Source of the DNA: Alteromonas profundi
GTDB taxonomy: Bacteria > Pseudomonadota > Gammaproteobacteria > Enterobacterales > Alteromonadaceae
Length of the DNA stretch: 64,000 nt
Assembly: GCF_010500865.1 (NCBI RefSeq)
Contig: NZ_JAAAWN010000007.1
Location: forward strand, 56,255-120,254
Direction of reading: 5' to 3'
In this document: piece after piece, positions 42,860-52,667 of the stretch
Layout of the letters: each line of letters starts with the position of its first letter
How positions within the stretch are numbered: position 1 is the first letter of the stretch
Made by a program: the position numbers and the translations under genes
Notes under the pieces: generated by a model
What the model was told of the DNA's origin: nothing
Databases searched by the model: none
The model's input: the letters and a program-made list of their open reading frames with translations, nothing else

Positions 42860-45178
42860 ATGTCACTTACTCAACACACCAAACAGTATCCTGGAATGTT
42901 TACCACCGGCCGTACGTTATGTGCAGCTGCTGTGGCGGCAGGGTTATGTATATCACCCGCGTTTGCGCAACAACCAAACGATGAAGCAGAAGTGGAAAAA
43001 GGCAAATTAGAGCGTATTGAGGTTACTGCGCGTAAAACGGTGGAATCATTGCAAGAAACGCCCGTCGCCATTACTTCGGTGGGCGCAGCAGAGCTCGGCG
43101 AAAAGGGCATTAGCGTGCTCACAGAAGTGCAGCAATTCTCTCCAAATACAACGTTACAAACGAGCCGTGGTACTAACTCAACGCTTACCGCTTTTATTCG
43201 TGGTTTAGGTCAACAAGATCCGCTATGGGGCTATGAGCCAGGGGTAGGTATTTATGTTGACGATATGTACATTGCTCGCCCTCAGGGGGCTGTCTTAGAT
43301 CTACTGGATGTAGAGCGTATTGAAGTGTTACGTGGTCCGCAAGGTACCCTGTATGGTAAAAACACGATTGGTGGCGCAGTAAAATATGTCACCAAAGAAA
43401 TGAGCGGCGACACGCAGGTTAATATTGAAGCCACGGTGGGTAGTTACAGTCAACGAGATATTAAGTTAACCGGGCAAGTCCCGTTAGTGGAAGACACGGT
43501 TTATCTTGGTGTGGGCTATGCCAACCTCAATCGAGATGGTTTTGGTGAATATTTAATTAGCGCGTTACCCGGTCAGGACAAAGAAAACTACAATAAAGAC
43601 CTCTGGGCCGCCCGTGTAACGTTAGAAATTCATCCCACAGAGGATTTATTCTTCCGTATAGGCTGGGATAAAACCGAAGATACCTCAAATGCCAAAGGCG
43701 GTTATCGTTTGCTGCCTAGTATACTAACTGACGCCCCTGTTCCCGATTCGAAATACGACTCGTACACCAGCTTACCAACCTGGAATAAAGTTGAGCTAGA
43801 AGGGTACAACTGGTTAGCACGCTATAATGTTTCGGAAAATTTAGAGCTTAAGTACATTGGCTCACATAGAGAAAGCTATTCGCCTACCAACATCGACTTT
43901 GACAACACAGCACTCCCTATTTTTGATGTTCCGGCAGAGTATGACGACAGCAACGATACCCACGAAGTGCAGCTTAATTATAGTGGTGAAGCGTATTCAC
44001 TGGTGTCCGGCGTGTACCTTTATGATGGCGAATCATGCGGTAATTTCGATGCTATATTAGGAGTATTAGGCGAGTCGTTAGGGGCTCCAGGGCTTACCCG
44101 TGAAGTCTCTGGATGTAACAATTCAGAAAGCTGGGCGGCCTACGCGCAAGTAAATTATGACATTAACGAGAAGTTTTCCGTTTCTGTAGGCGCAAGATAC
44201 ACAGATGAAGAAAAAAGTGCACTGGTAAACAATGATCTCTATTTTGACAACCTATATCCTTATAGCGGCTGGATAGATGGCTATGTGAGACCTGATGGCG
44301 ATTTAGTTCCACAGGTGCTAGGTAGCGACACAGATGGTGACGGCGTGCTTGATGCGCCTGCCGTAGAAAGCTGGTCCAGATTTACACCTCGAGTTGGCCT
44401 AGAGTATCAGATGAATCGCGATACCATGTTTTTTGCCAGCTATTCGCAAGGCTTTAAGTCAGGAACATTTAACCCTCGGGCTACCACGAACGAACCGGGT
44501 GTTGAACCTGAAATTGTAGATAGCTTTGAACTTGGTATGAAAAGCGATATTAACGATTCGCTACGTATGAATGTTACTTTGTTTACTTATGAGCACAAAG
44601 ACAGACAATACATTGGCATTGAAGGTGACTTAAGCGATCCTACTGCCCTTGATCAACGCTTACGCAATGCAGCAGAAACATCGGCAACAGGTGCAGAAGT
44701 AGAGATGACCTGGGTTGCTTCAGACAACCTGCAATTTGACGCGGCTTATGGTTATATCGATTTTGAAATTGAGAAAAACAATGCCGTTCCTCCGCTTATT
44801 GGCCTCGCCAGCACGCCGGAAAATACCTTTAACCTTAATGCCAATTACATGTTAGAAACCAGCTTCGGTGATATTAGCTTTAACGCAAACTATTACTATC
44901 GTGGCGACTACTTGTTGTTTGAAACCAGCGATCTTATTGAACAAGATGCCTACGGCATGGTGAATTTAAGTGCCCGTTGGGAAAGCATGGAAGGCGATTG
45001 GTATGCGGGTATCCATGTTAAAAACTTAACTGACGAAGAGTATCTCGTTGGAGGCTATGACTTTGTTACCAGAGGTGAGAATGGAGAATTCGGCCCTGGA
45101 CTTGGCGGCGATACAACTCTTATTGGCTACTATGGCGACCCGAGAACAGTACATTTAACCGTAGGTTACCGTTTCTAG
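42860..45178 (+). CDS. TonB-dependent outer membrane receptor
   Basis: A 772-residue receptor. A signal peptide (to about residue 37, ISPAFA) is followed by a short mature N-terminus with an ERIEVTARK segment near the TonB box. The plug domain (about 55-165) has PVAITSVGAAELGEKGI, IRGLGQQDPLWGYEPGVGIYVDDMYI and VERIEVLRGPQGTLYGKNTIGGAVKY. A beta barrel fills the rest and ends in the aromatic HLTVGYRF. It faces the depolymerase-permease operon, which suggests it imports the oligomers those enzymes process. Siderophore uptake is an alternative but nothing nearby supports it. A terminator follows. Confidence 0.88.
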   Translation: MSLTQHTKQYPGMFTTGRTLCAAAVAAGLCISPAFAQQPNDEAEVEKGKLERIEVTARKTVESLQETPVAITSVGAAELGEKGISVLTEVQQFSPNTTLQTSRGTNSTLTAFIRGLGQQDPLWGYEPGVGIYVDDMYIARPQGAVLDLLDVERIEVLRGPQGTLYGKNTIGGAVKYVTKEMSGDTQVNIEATVGSYSQRDIKLTGQVPLVEDTVYLGVGYANLNRDGFGEYLISALPGQDKENYNKDLWAARVTLEIHPTEDLFFRIGWDKTEDTSNAKGGYRLLPSILTDAPVPDSKYDSYTSLPTWNKVELEGYNWLARYNVSENLELKYIGSHRESYSPTNIDFDNTALPIFDVPAEYDDSNDTHEVQLNYSGEAYSLVSGVYLYDGESCGNFDAILGVLGESLGAPGLTREVSGCNNSESWAAYAQVNYDINEKFSVSVGARYTDEEKSALVNNDLYFDNLYPYSGWIDGYVRPDGDLVPQVLGSDTDGDGVLDAPAVESWSRFTPRVGLEYQMNRDTMFFASYSQGFKSGTFNPRATTNEPGVEPEIVDSFELGMKSDINDSLRMNVTLFTYEHKDRQYIGIEGDLSDPTALDQRLRNAAETSATGAEVEMTWVASDNLQFDAAYGYIDFEIEKNNAVPPLIGLASTPENTFNLNANYMLETSFGDISFNANYYYRGDYLLFETSDLIEQDAYGMVNLSARWESMEGDWYAGIHVKNLTDEEYLVGGYDFVTRGENGEFGPGLGGDTTLIGYYGDPRTVHLTVGYRF

Positions 45179-45195
45179 TTAACCTGTAAATAACG

Positions 45196-45231
45196 AAGCT
45201 CGACCGCGCTATTCGTGGTCGAGCTTTTTTT
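45196..45231 (+). terminator. Terminator of the TonB receptor gene
   Basis: AAGCTCGACC (45196-45205) pairs with GGTCGAGCTT (45217-45226) around an 11-nt loop, followed by a T run. It lies 17 bp after the stop codon. Confidence 0.92.
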
Positions 45232-45346
45232 CGTTTTATCTTTAGTAAATTTAGGTGTTCTCTAGCCCTTAGTGAAACGCTACCCTTATTTGGTAAGGAC
45301 ATGATATATTGTCTAAAATTAATGAGTTATCTAGAGAGGTGGCATC

Positions 45347-45985
45347 GTGGTACACACCCCCGTATTGATTGCTGATGATCATCCTTTATTCAGATCTGCC
45401 ATGTGCCAAGCGCTTACCGAAGTGGTGGGCAATCGTCTATTTGAAGCCTCAAGTTTTAGTGAAACGCTGGAACAGCTACATAGTCAACGTGATATTGAAC
45501 TCGTCTTTTTAGACTTAAATATGCCGGGCAATGAAGGACTGGCGGGGTTAACTGAAATTCAGTCACTGTTTCCTGATGTATTGGTAGTGATCGTATCGGC
45601 ACAAGAGGAGCCTGCGATAATTCAAAAAGCAATAACACTTGGAGCCAGTGGTTTTATTCCTAAATCGGCGTCAATTACATGTATTAGTCAAGCCGTTACA
45701 CAGGTACTTGATGGCGAACAATGGCTGCCCGATAATATGGCAGAGACGATTGCAAACTTACCGCCACAAGATGATGTAACCGAGCGTTTGGCCCAGCTTA
45801 CCCCGCATCAATTTAAAGTATTAAAAATGGTTGCAGATGGCTTATTAAATAAGCAAATTGCCCACGAGCTTGATATTTCAGAGTCAACAGTTAAACAGCA
45901 CGTTTCCGCGGTGCTTAAAAAGTTAAACGTTATTAATCGCACCAAAGCGGGCGTGGCATTTAAACACGCCATGGGAATGCACTAA
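45347..45985 (+). CDS. LuxR/NarL-family response regulator (CrbR-like)
   Basis: A 212-residue regulator. The receiver has acidic residues in LIADDHPLFRSAM, phospho-acceptor Asp56 in LVFLDLNMPG, and Lys in GFIPKSAS. The LuxR-type helix-turn-helix is LTPHQFKVLKMVADGLLNKQIAHELDISESTVKQHVSAVLKKLNV. The GTG start has AGAGGTG just upstream. It stands tail to tail with the SLC5-type kinase, the same partnership as CrbS/CrbR, which controls acetyl-CoA synthetase and the acetate switch in Vibrio and Pseudomonas. A related acyl-CoA synthetase gene (prpE) lies 9 kb away. Confidence 0.88.
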   Translation: MVHTPVLIADDHPLFRSAMCQALTEVVGNRLFEASSFSETLEQLHSQRDIELVFLDLNMPGNEGLAGLTEIQSLFPDVLVVIVSAQEEPAIIQKAITLGASGFIPKSASITCISQAVTQVLDGEQWLPDNMAETIANLPPQDDVTERLAQLTPHQFKVLKMVADGLLNKQIAHELDISESTVKQHVSAVLKKLNVINRTKAGVAFKHAMGMH

Positions 45986-46013
45986 ACTACGGCTTCGCAC
46001 AAACAAGGCCAAC

Positions 46014-49000
46014 CTAGCGAACGTGGCGTTTAAGTATACGTTTTAGCGCAGGTGGTTTTACCGGTTTGGGTAGGTATTGCAGGTTTAGTGCGTCTGCTTT
46101 TTCCCTAATATTTTCTGCCCTATTCGCAGTAATTAAAATACCCGGCACAGGCTGTTGCCAAAACCGAGTAAGAGCCGCAACTACTCGCGTGCCGGTTTCA
46201 TTATTATCAAGGTGATAATCAATAAGCATGGTATCAGGCGGGGTGGGCAGTTTTTCCCGCGCTTCTTGCTCGGTGCGCGCGGCTACAACCGTTGCGCCCC
46301 AACCCGCTAATAAGGCAGTCATGGCCGCGGTTACTTGCTCATCGTTTTCAAGCAACAGTATACGTTGCCCTTGTAAAAACTGGGTTTGCTCCGACACCGT
46401 ACCTACTTTTGCCGGCCGTTGCCATGGGGCAGTAGAATAAGCCTGTGCGCTGCTTTGTTCGTTACATACATTAGGTATTACTCTTGGCAATTCTACACTA
46501 AACGCACTGCCGCGCTCTAATTCAGAGGACACATAAAGAGCATGCTCGAGCATCTTACAAATGCGCTCTACAATGGTAAGTCCCAGCCCTAATCCTTGAG
46601 TACTATGGCGACTGTCCAATTGATGAAACTCTGCAAATATTTCTTGTTGTTGGTGTTCAGCAATACCAAGGCCGGTATCAACAATGCAAAGCTGTACACA
46701 TTGGTTCTGTGATATAATAGCTTGCTTAACCTGTGCTGCTGTAGTCTCATTTTGACCCTTTGCGCGTAATGTCGTCGCGCTTGTCGACTTACGACGAACG
46801 CCTACCAAAACCCTGCCTTGTTCGGTGTACCTAATGGCATTTGACAATAAATTTTGTGCCACACGACGAAGTAAATTTTTATCTGAATATACCCACACAT
46901 GGGTTCTCACGTAATCAAGTCGTAGGTTTTTCTGCTGTGCGATAACACGAAATTCCTGCACCAATGGCCCAATCACTTCGTCTAATTTAAATGGGGTAGG
47001 CTGAGTCTCCAATACACCGCTTTCCAGCTTAGTCATATCAAGAAGCGAAGATAAAAGGTTTTCAGCACTGTGTAACGAGTTAACCACGCCTTCTGAGAGG
47101 GAAGCTAATTCGGTGTCTTGGGTTTTTTGTTTTAGCATAGCGGCGAACAACGTAGCGGCATTGAACGGTTGCATCAAATCGTGCCCCGCAGCGGCGAGAA
47201 ATTTGGTTTTACTCTCGTTGGCCTTGTCGGCTTCAATTTTTGCTTGCTGCAATTGCTCGGTTCTGCGAGCCACCCGTACTTCTAACTCAGATTTAGCGTT
47301 TTCCAAGGCGTGCTGAATGGCAATATATTCTGTAATGTCGCTATAGGTGGTCACATACCCGCCGCCGGGCAGGGGGGAACCATTTAGTTCGATTACTTTG
47401 CCGTCTTGCTGTTTCCTAACATATTTATAGCGGCTACCTTGGCGCATAAAGGCCACACGCTTGGTAATTTCGTTCTTCGCATTTTCATTGTCGCCAAATA
47501 GCCCCCGTTCGGCGTTATAAGATAATATTTGTTCAATCGACATGCCTGCCTTTAATACCCCTTCGGGGTAATTAAACATCTCTATATATTTATCGTTCCA
47601 CGCCAGAAGCTTAAGTTTCTCATCTAACACACTGATGCCTTGCTCTATATGCTGAACCGACGATTGCAATACTTCGTGATTAAACTGAAAAGATTGCGAT
47701 GCTTCTTCTACCCAATCCACCAGTTCGGGTACATGTTCGCGATGAGAATGGGCTATAGCGCCGAGTAATATTCGCGCACTTGGTGCACCTACTTGCGCAG
47801 AAAGTAGGGTCTCTACCTGAGTCAAAAGCGCATGACTTGCATAACCTTCACCTACCGACTCTGCTATGTATTGGTTATCGGATGGGGGATTTAGGGCGGG
47901 GTGCAGGTGCTTATTTCTTGGTAATGATAGTTTATTCATTAGCGCATGATGGCTCTTTGCATCAAGCACCCGTGCGGTTAAAGCAGTTAAGTCGCCTATT
48001 TTAATGGCGAGCGCTGGTGGCGGCTGTTCGAAGGTGGTGGGAGCGTGGAGGGGGTGATCATTTTGACGGCTAAGCCAACTTACCAGTAAGAAAGCCTCTA
48101 CATTTGCCAATAGCGAATAGCCAAACCCCAATGCTAATTGGTTATCTGAGGGGGGCGAGTTAAAATAATAGCTCGACATTATGCTGGGGTAGAGGAGGAA
48201 ATAAAGCCAAGATGAGAAACCAGCAAATAGCCCCGCAACCGCCGCCTTTTTATTACTGCGTGACCAATACAAACCAAACATAAGCACCGGAAATGACTGC
48301 GCTAATAATGCAATAGCAATGATGCCGCTTGTTACCAAAGGCGCGGCTTGGCTAACATTTAGGTGATACCACAAGGCCACAGACAACACCACCAATACGG
48401 TAAGCCGGCGAATTGCCAATACCTTGCCTATTGCAAGTTCTTTACTGGCTTTTATATTGCGGGTGGGCTCAGCGCGTAGGCGCAGTTTCAACCACAGCGG
48501 GGTTATCAAGTTGTTCGACATCATAATGCCTAAAGACAGCGTAGCCACAATGACCATGCTGGTGGTGGCCGACAAGCCCCCAATAAAAGCAATAATAGAG
48601 ATAGACGGGTTTTGTGCAAATAATGGTAACGCCAATACATACTCATCGGAATTTACGGTGGCCGGAAGCAGCGTTTTTCCTGCTAATGCCAATGGGATAA
48701 GAAATACGGTCATCCCCAATAAGTAAAGCGGAAATAGCCAGCGTGCTGTGCGAAGTTCGCCTTCGCCATTTAATTCTACAAAGTTCATGTGAAACTGGCG
48801 AGGCAGCACAAACATAGAACACACACCTAGCATAATGTGCGAGACATACACCCAAGGCGCACTGTCGGCTTGCATAACGTCACGGGCCGCGGGGCTTAAA
48901 GAAGACTGTACCACTAGGTCGAAAAAACCGTCAAACATATAAAAGCATACAAATATACCCACTACCCATAACGCTAACAGTTTAACTAAAGACTCAACAG

Positions 49001-49562
49001 CGATAGACAGTAATAAACCAGGGTGCTTTTCAGTAAGATTTAACGAACGGGTACCAAAAATAATAGCGAAGAGCGCCATTAGTGCAGCCATGTACAAGCT
49101 AACGTTCTGGCCACTTGATTCGGTATCAGATGTGATAAGGGCGATACTTTTGGTAATGGCGTCTAACTGCAAGGCAATATAAGGAATTACGCCCACAAAA
49201 CACAACAAGGTTATTAACGCAGCAATAAGATGGGAGTGCTGGTACTTCAGCCCAATTAAATCGGCTAGCGAACTAATATTATGTTGTTGGCATAACCGAC
49301 TTATGTGCAATACCACCGGAAAGGCAAATGCCATGGTAAGCATAATACCCATATACGTAGGCACAATCGCCCAGCCGTATTCACTGGCCTGCGAAGTGGT
49401 GCCAAAAAATGCCCACGACGTACAGTGAACGCCTAAGCCCAAACTATATAAAATAGGGTGTTGCCGATTATCTTTGAGGCGTTTCTCGCCCCAAAAGGCA
49501 AGCCCAAAAAGTAATAATAAATAAAGGCCAACTACTGTGCCGACAGTCCATATACTTAACAT
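46014..49562 (-). CDS. Sodium/solute symporter-hybrid histidine kinase (CrbS-like)
   Basis: About 1182 residues. Residues 1 to about 500 form an SLC5/SSS transporter-like module with 12-13 helices, followed by a STAC-like linker. A PAS domain lies at about 630-745 (ISVLDEKLKLLAWNDKYIEMF), then a coiled coil. HisKA has the H box FLAAAGHDLMQPFNAATLF. The ATPase has NLLSNAIRYTEQGRVLVG, DTGLGIAEHQ and GLGLGLTIVERI. The C-terminal receiver is at about 1060-1180 with LIDYHLDNNETGT and the YLPKPVK lysine. Such sensors respond to, or transport, short-chain acids. The ATG at 49562 is used; a TTG at 49598 is possible. Confidence 0.88.
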   Translation of the reverse strand: MLSIWTVGTVVGLYLLLLFGLAFWGEKRLKDNRQHPILYSLGLGVHCTSWAFFGTTSQASEYGWAIVPTYMGIMLTMAFAFPVVLHISRLCQQHNISSLADLIGLKYQHSHLIAALITLLCFVGVIPYIALQLDAITKSIALITSDTESSGQNVSLYMAALMALFAIIFGTRSLNLTEKHPGLLLSIAVESLVKLLALWVVGIFVCFYMFDGFFDLVVQSSLSPAARDVMQADSAPWVYVSHIMLGVCSMFVLPRQFHMNFVELNGEGELRTARWLFPLYLLGMTVFLIPLALAGKTLLPATVNSDEYVLALPLFAQNPSISIIAFIGGLSATTSMVIVATLSLGIMMSNNLITPLWLKLRLRAEPTRNIKASKELAIGKVLAIRRLTVLVVLSVALWYHLNVSQAAPLVTSGIIAIALLAQSFPVLMFGLYWSRSNKKAAVAGLFAGFSSWLYFLLYPSIMSSYYFNSPPSDNQLALGFGYSLLANVEAFLLVSWLSRQNDHPLHAPTTFEQPPPALAIKIGDLTALTARVLDAKSHHALMNKLSLPRNKHLHPALNPPSDNQYIAESVGEGYASHALLTQVETLLSAQVGAPSARILLGAIAHSHREHVPELVDWVEEASQSFQFNHEVLQSSVQHIEQGISVLDEKLKLLAWNDKYIEMFNYPEGVLKAGMSIEQILSYNAERGLFGDNENAKNEITKRVAFMRQGSRYKYVRKQQDGKVIELNGSPLPGGGYVTTYSDITEYIAIQHALENAKSELEVRVARRTEQLQQAKIEADKANESKTKFLAAAGHDLMQPFNAATLFAAMLKQKTQDTELASLSEGVVNSLHSAENLLSSLLDMTKLESGVLETQPTPFKLDEVIGPLVQEFRVIAQQKNLRLDYVRTHVWVYSDKNLLRRVAQNLLSNAIRYTEQGRVLVGVRRKSTSATTLRAKGQNETTAAQVKQAIISQNQCVQLCIVDTGLGIAEHQQQEIFAEFHQLDSRHSTQGLGLGLTIVERICKMLEHALYVSSELERGSAFSVELPRVIPNVCNEQSSAQAYSTAPWQRPAKVGTVSEQTQFLQGQRILLLENDEQVTAAMTALLAGWGATVVAARTEQEAREKLPTPPDTMLIDYHLDNNETGTRVVAALTRFWQQPVPGILITANRAENIREKADALNLQYLPKPVKPPALKRILKRHVR

Positions 49563-49698
49563 GTTTTTTTCCGTTTTATAGGCGCCTTTCACCCACAAGC
49601 AAACGTTAACATAATATTAACCATGCTGCACAAAGCAGTAAAAATAGCCGTCAAATCTGACTATTTTTACTCTATTCCATAAAAATATTGTGGTTACC

Positions 49699-49724
49699 CT
49701 TGAAGGCCGCTAAAGCAACCCCAT
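49699..49724 (+). promoter_or_regulatory. Sigma-32 (heat shock) promoter of grpE
   Basis: CTTGAA (49699-49704) and CCCCAT (49719-49724) are separated by exactly 14 bp and followed by AAATAA. This is a full match to the RpoH consensus core. It lies about 80 bp before the grpE start. Confidence 0.9.
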
Positions 49725-49804
49725 AAATAAGCGCAACAGACTTACTCCTCACTATTTTTAATAGCTAGAGGGCAGAGAATAGATATAAACGTTTGGAGGT
49801 AGGC

Positions 49805-50443
49805 ATGAGCGACAACCGCGACGTGCAGGCAGATCAAGAAAACACAGTAGATGAAACTGTACAGGTAGAAGAAGGCGCTCAGGCTCAACCAGCTGACGCG
49901 GCTGAAACAGAAAAGAACGATGCGCCTGAAGATGACAACGCGCAACGTATTTATGAGTTGGAAACCGCGCTTTCTGAAGCGCAGTCAACCATAAAAGAGC
50001 AACAAGAAGGTGTTCTTCGTGCACGTGCTGATGCTGAAAATGCCCGTCGCCGCGCAGAAGGGGAAGTGGAAAAAGCGCGTAAATTTGCGCTAGAACGCTT
50101 TGCCGGTGAACTCCTTCCGGTAATTGACAACCTTGAGCGTGCCATTGAAATGACCGATGGCGAAAATGAAGCGGTTAAGCCGTTGCTTGAAGGTGTGGAA
50201 ATGACACATAAAACTTTCCTAAGCACCATTGAGAAATTCGGATTAAGCCTTATTGATCCGCAAGGCGAAGCCTTTAACCCAGACTTGCATCAAGCTATGT
50301 CGATGCAAGAGAGCGCTGACCATGCACCTAATACAGTAATGGCAGTGATGCAAAAAGGGTATCAAATAAACGGCCGCTTGTTGCGCCCTGCTATGGTAAT
50401 GGTATCGCGTGCACCAAGTGAAGGTGTCGATACTAAGGCGTAA
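49805..50443 (+). CDS. grpE: Nucleotide exchange factor GrpE
   Basis: A 212-residue cochaperone that opens DnaK for ADP release. A disordered acidic N-terminus (to about 40) is followed by a long coiled coil ([21 protein letters not shown], then [41 protein letters not shown]). The beta-wing domain has [41 protein letters not shown]. The start ATG 49805 follows GGAGGT; the upstream TTG at 49793 overlaps the ribosome site. Confidence 0.96.
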   Translation: MSDNRDVQADQENTVDETVQVEEGAQAQPADAAETEKNDAPEDDNAQRIYELETALSEAQSTIKEQQEGVLRARADAENARRRAEGEVEKARKFALERFAGELLPVIDNLERAIEMTDGENEAVKPLLEGVEMTHKTFLSTIEKFGLSLIDPQGEAFNPDLHQAMSMQESADHAPNTVMAVMQKGYQINGRLLRPAMVMVSRAPSEGVDTKA

Positions 50444-50496
50444 TTAAGCGTTTAGGTGTAACAGACACAAAAAAGTCGGTTTTTTTACCGACAAGT

Positions 50497-50522
50497 ATTG
50501 AAAAAGTAGGGAATAACCCTAT
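50497..50522 (+). promoter_or_regulatory. Sigma-32-like promoter before dnaK
   Basis: ATTGAA (50497-50502) and CCCTAT (50517-50522) are spaced by 14 bp, each one base off the consensus CTTGAA/CCCCAT. It is 40 bp upstream of dnaK. The preceding GTCGGT...ACCGAC hairpin (50475-50492) may partly end grpE transcripts. Confidence 0.6.
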
Positions 50523-50561
50523 TAAAAGTACAGACTTTAAAAATATTTCGGAGATACAAAA

Positions 50562-52490
50562 ATGGGTAGAATCATAGGTATCGATTTAGGTACAACTAAC
50601 TCATGTGTTGCTGTGCTAGACGGCGACAAGCCTCGCGTAATCGAAAACGCTGAAGGCGATCGTACAACACCATCAATCATTGCATATACTAACGACGGCG
50701 AAACCTTAGTAGGTCAGTCAGCAAAGCGTCAGGCGGTAACTAACCCTGAAAACACGTTGTTTGCGATTAAACGTCTTATTGGTCGTCGTTTTCAAGATAA
50801 AGAAGTACAACGCGACATCGACATCATGCCTTTCAAAATTGTTGGCGCAGACAATGGCGATGCGTGGGTAGAAGCGAAAGGCGAAAAAATGGCGCCTCCA
50901 CAGGTTTCTGCCGAAGTACTTAAGAAAATGAAAAAAACCGCCGAAGACTATCTTGGCGAAGAAGTAACTGGCGCAGTTATCACTGTACCTGCTTACTTTA
51001 ACGATTCTCAGCGTCAAGCAACAAAAGATGCAGGTCGTATCGCGGGTCTTGAAGTTAAGCGTATTATCAACGAGCCAACTGCGGCCGCGCTTGCTTATGG
51101 CATGGACAAAAAACAAGGCGATAACGTTGTAGCTGTATACGATTTAGGTGGTGGTACATTCGATATCTCTATCATCGAAATTGATGAAGTAGACGGCGAG
51201 CACACGTTTGAAGTACTAGCAACTAATGGTGATACTCACCTAGGTGGTGAAGACTTCGATAACCGTGTAATCAACTACCTTGTTGAAGAGTTTAAGAAAG
51301 ATCAAGGCATCGACCTTCGTAAAGATCCGCTTGCTATGCAGCGTCTTAAAGAAGCGGGTGAGAAGGCGAAAATTGAGCTTTCTTCTTCACAGCAAACTGA
51401 AGTTAACCTGCCGTACATCACAGCTGACGGTTCAGGTCCTAAGCACTTAGCGATTAAACTAACGCGCGCTAAACTAGAGTCTTTGGTTGAAGACCTAGTG
51501 AAGAACTCGCTTACACCGCTTAAGCAGGCACTTGCGGACTCAGATCTCTCTGTAGGCGACATTCAAGACATCATCCTTGTAGGTGGTCAAACACGTATGC
51601 CGCTTGTTCAGAAGTATGTGTCTGAGTTCTTTGGTAAAGACCCACGTAAAGACGTGAACCCCGATGAAGCGGTTGCCGTAGGTGCAGCGATTCAAGGTGG
51701 CGTACTTTCTGGTGACGTTAAAGACGTACTACTTCTTGACGTTACGCCATTATCGCTAGGTATCGAAACCATGGGCGGCGTAATGACAGCGGTTATCGAG
51801 AAGAACACGACGATCCCAACGAAGAAGTCGCAAACCTTCTCAACGGCTGAAGATAATCAGTCAGCGGTAACGGTTCACGTAATTCAAGGTGAGCGTAAGC
51901 AAGCTAGTGCTAACAAGTCGCTTGGCCAGTTTAACCTAGAAGGTATCCGTCCAGCAGCACGTGGTGTACCGCAAATCGAAGTAACCTTCGACCTTGATGC
52001 TGATGGTATCCTACACGTATCTGCAAAAGATAAAGATACTGGTAAAGAGCAGAAGATCACCATCAAAGCTTCTTCAGGCTTAACTGATGAAGAAGTAGAA
52101 AAAATGGTAGCAGACGCAGAAGCGAACAAAGAGTCTGATGCGAAGTTTGAAGAACTTATTCAAGCGCGCAACCAAGCTGATGGCATGATCCACGCTACGC
52201 GTAAGCAGCTAGAAGAAGTAGGTGATGCACTAAGTGCAGAAGACAAAGCGCCTATCGAAGAAGCACTTACTGCGCTTGAAACAGCAACTAAAGGCGAAGA
52301 TAAAGCTGAAATTGAAGCGAAAACGCAAGAGCTTATTCAAGCGTCAAGCAAACTTATGGAAGCAGCGCAAGCCCAAGCGGGCGCGGCAGCTGGCGGTGCA
52401 GAAGGCGGCGAAGCTGACGCCTCTGCCAAAGCAGATGACGATGTTGTTGACGCTGAGTTTGAAGAAGTGAAAGACGACGAGAAGAAGTAA
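50562..52490 (+). CDS. dnaK: Chaperone protein DnaK (Hsp70)
   Basis: A 642-residue Hsp70. The ATPase domain has [16 protein letters not shown], the phosphate loop [13 protein letters not shown] and [14 protein letters not shown]. The linker [19 protein letters not shown] precedes the substrate-binding domain (about 390-505). The helical lid and a Gly/Ala-rich tail end in [16 protein letters not shown], the motif that contacts DnaJ. Codon use is strongly biased, as in highly expressed genes. It sits between grpE and dnaJ. Confidence 0.98.
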   Translation: MGRIIGIDLGTTNSCVAVLDGDKPRVIENAEGDRTTPSIIAYTNDGETLVGQSAKRQAVTNPENTLFAIKRLIGRRFQDKEVQRDIDIMPFKIVGADNGDAWVEAKGEKMAPPQVSAEVLKKMKKTAEDYLGEEVTGAVITVPAYFNDSQRQATKDAGRIAGLEVKRIINEPTAAALAYGMDKKQGDNVVAVYDLGGGTFDISIIEIDEVDGEHTFEVLATNGDTHLGGEDFDNRVINYLVEEFKKDQGIDLRKDPLAMQRLKEAGEKAKIELSSSQQTEVNLPYITADGSGPKHLAIKLTRAKLESLVEDLVKNSLTPLKQALADSDLSVGDIQDIILVGGQTRMPLVQKYVSEFFGKDPRKDVNPDEAVAVGAAIQGGVLSGDVKDVLLLDVTPLSLGIETMGGVMTAVIEKNTTIPTKKSQTFSTAEDNQSAVTVHVIQGERKQASANKSLGQFNLEGIRPAARGVPQIEVTFDLDADGILHVSAKDKDTGKEQKITIKASSGLTDEEVEKMVADAEANKESDAKFEELIQARNQADGMIHATRKQLEEVGDALSAEDKAPIEEALTALETATKGEDKAEIEAKTQELIQASSKLMEAAQAQAGAAAGGAEGGEADASAKADDDVVDAEFEEVKDDEKK

Positions 52491-52502
52491 GCTGTTGCGA
52501 TA

Positions 52503-52566
52503 AGCCCGGTGCGCCGGGCTGATTAAGCAGTTCAGGCGCAGCAGGATATTCTTGTTGCGCCTTTGT
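52503..52566 (+). terminator. Hairpins after dnaK, possible partial terminator
   Basis: A 7-bp GC stem AGCCCGG/CCGGGCT with a TGCG loop (52503-52520) is followed by AGGCGCA (52534-52540) pairing with TGCGCCT (52556-52562) and TTGTT. The T runs are poor. They may reduce dnaJ expression relative to dnaK. A third hairpin, TCGACAG/CTGTCGA (52621-52643), lies in the dnaJ leader. Confidence 0.45.
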
Positions 52567-52667
52567 TATGTAAACACCATGGCAATAATCGTGGTGTTTT
52601 CATAACATACAGATGTAGCTTCGACAGGCGTTAGAACTGTCGACAATAAGTAGGGTAAGTAAACGAT

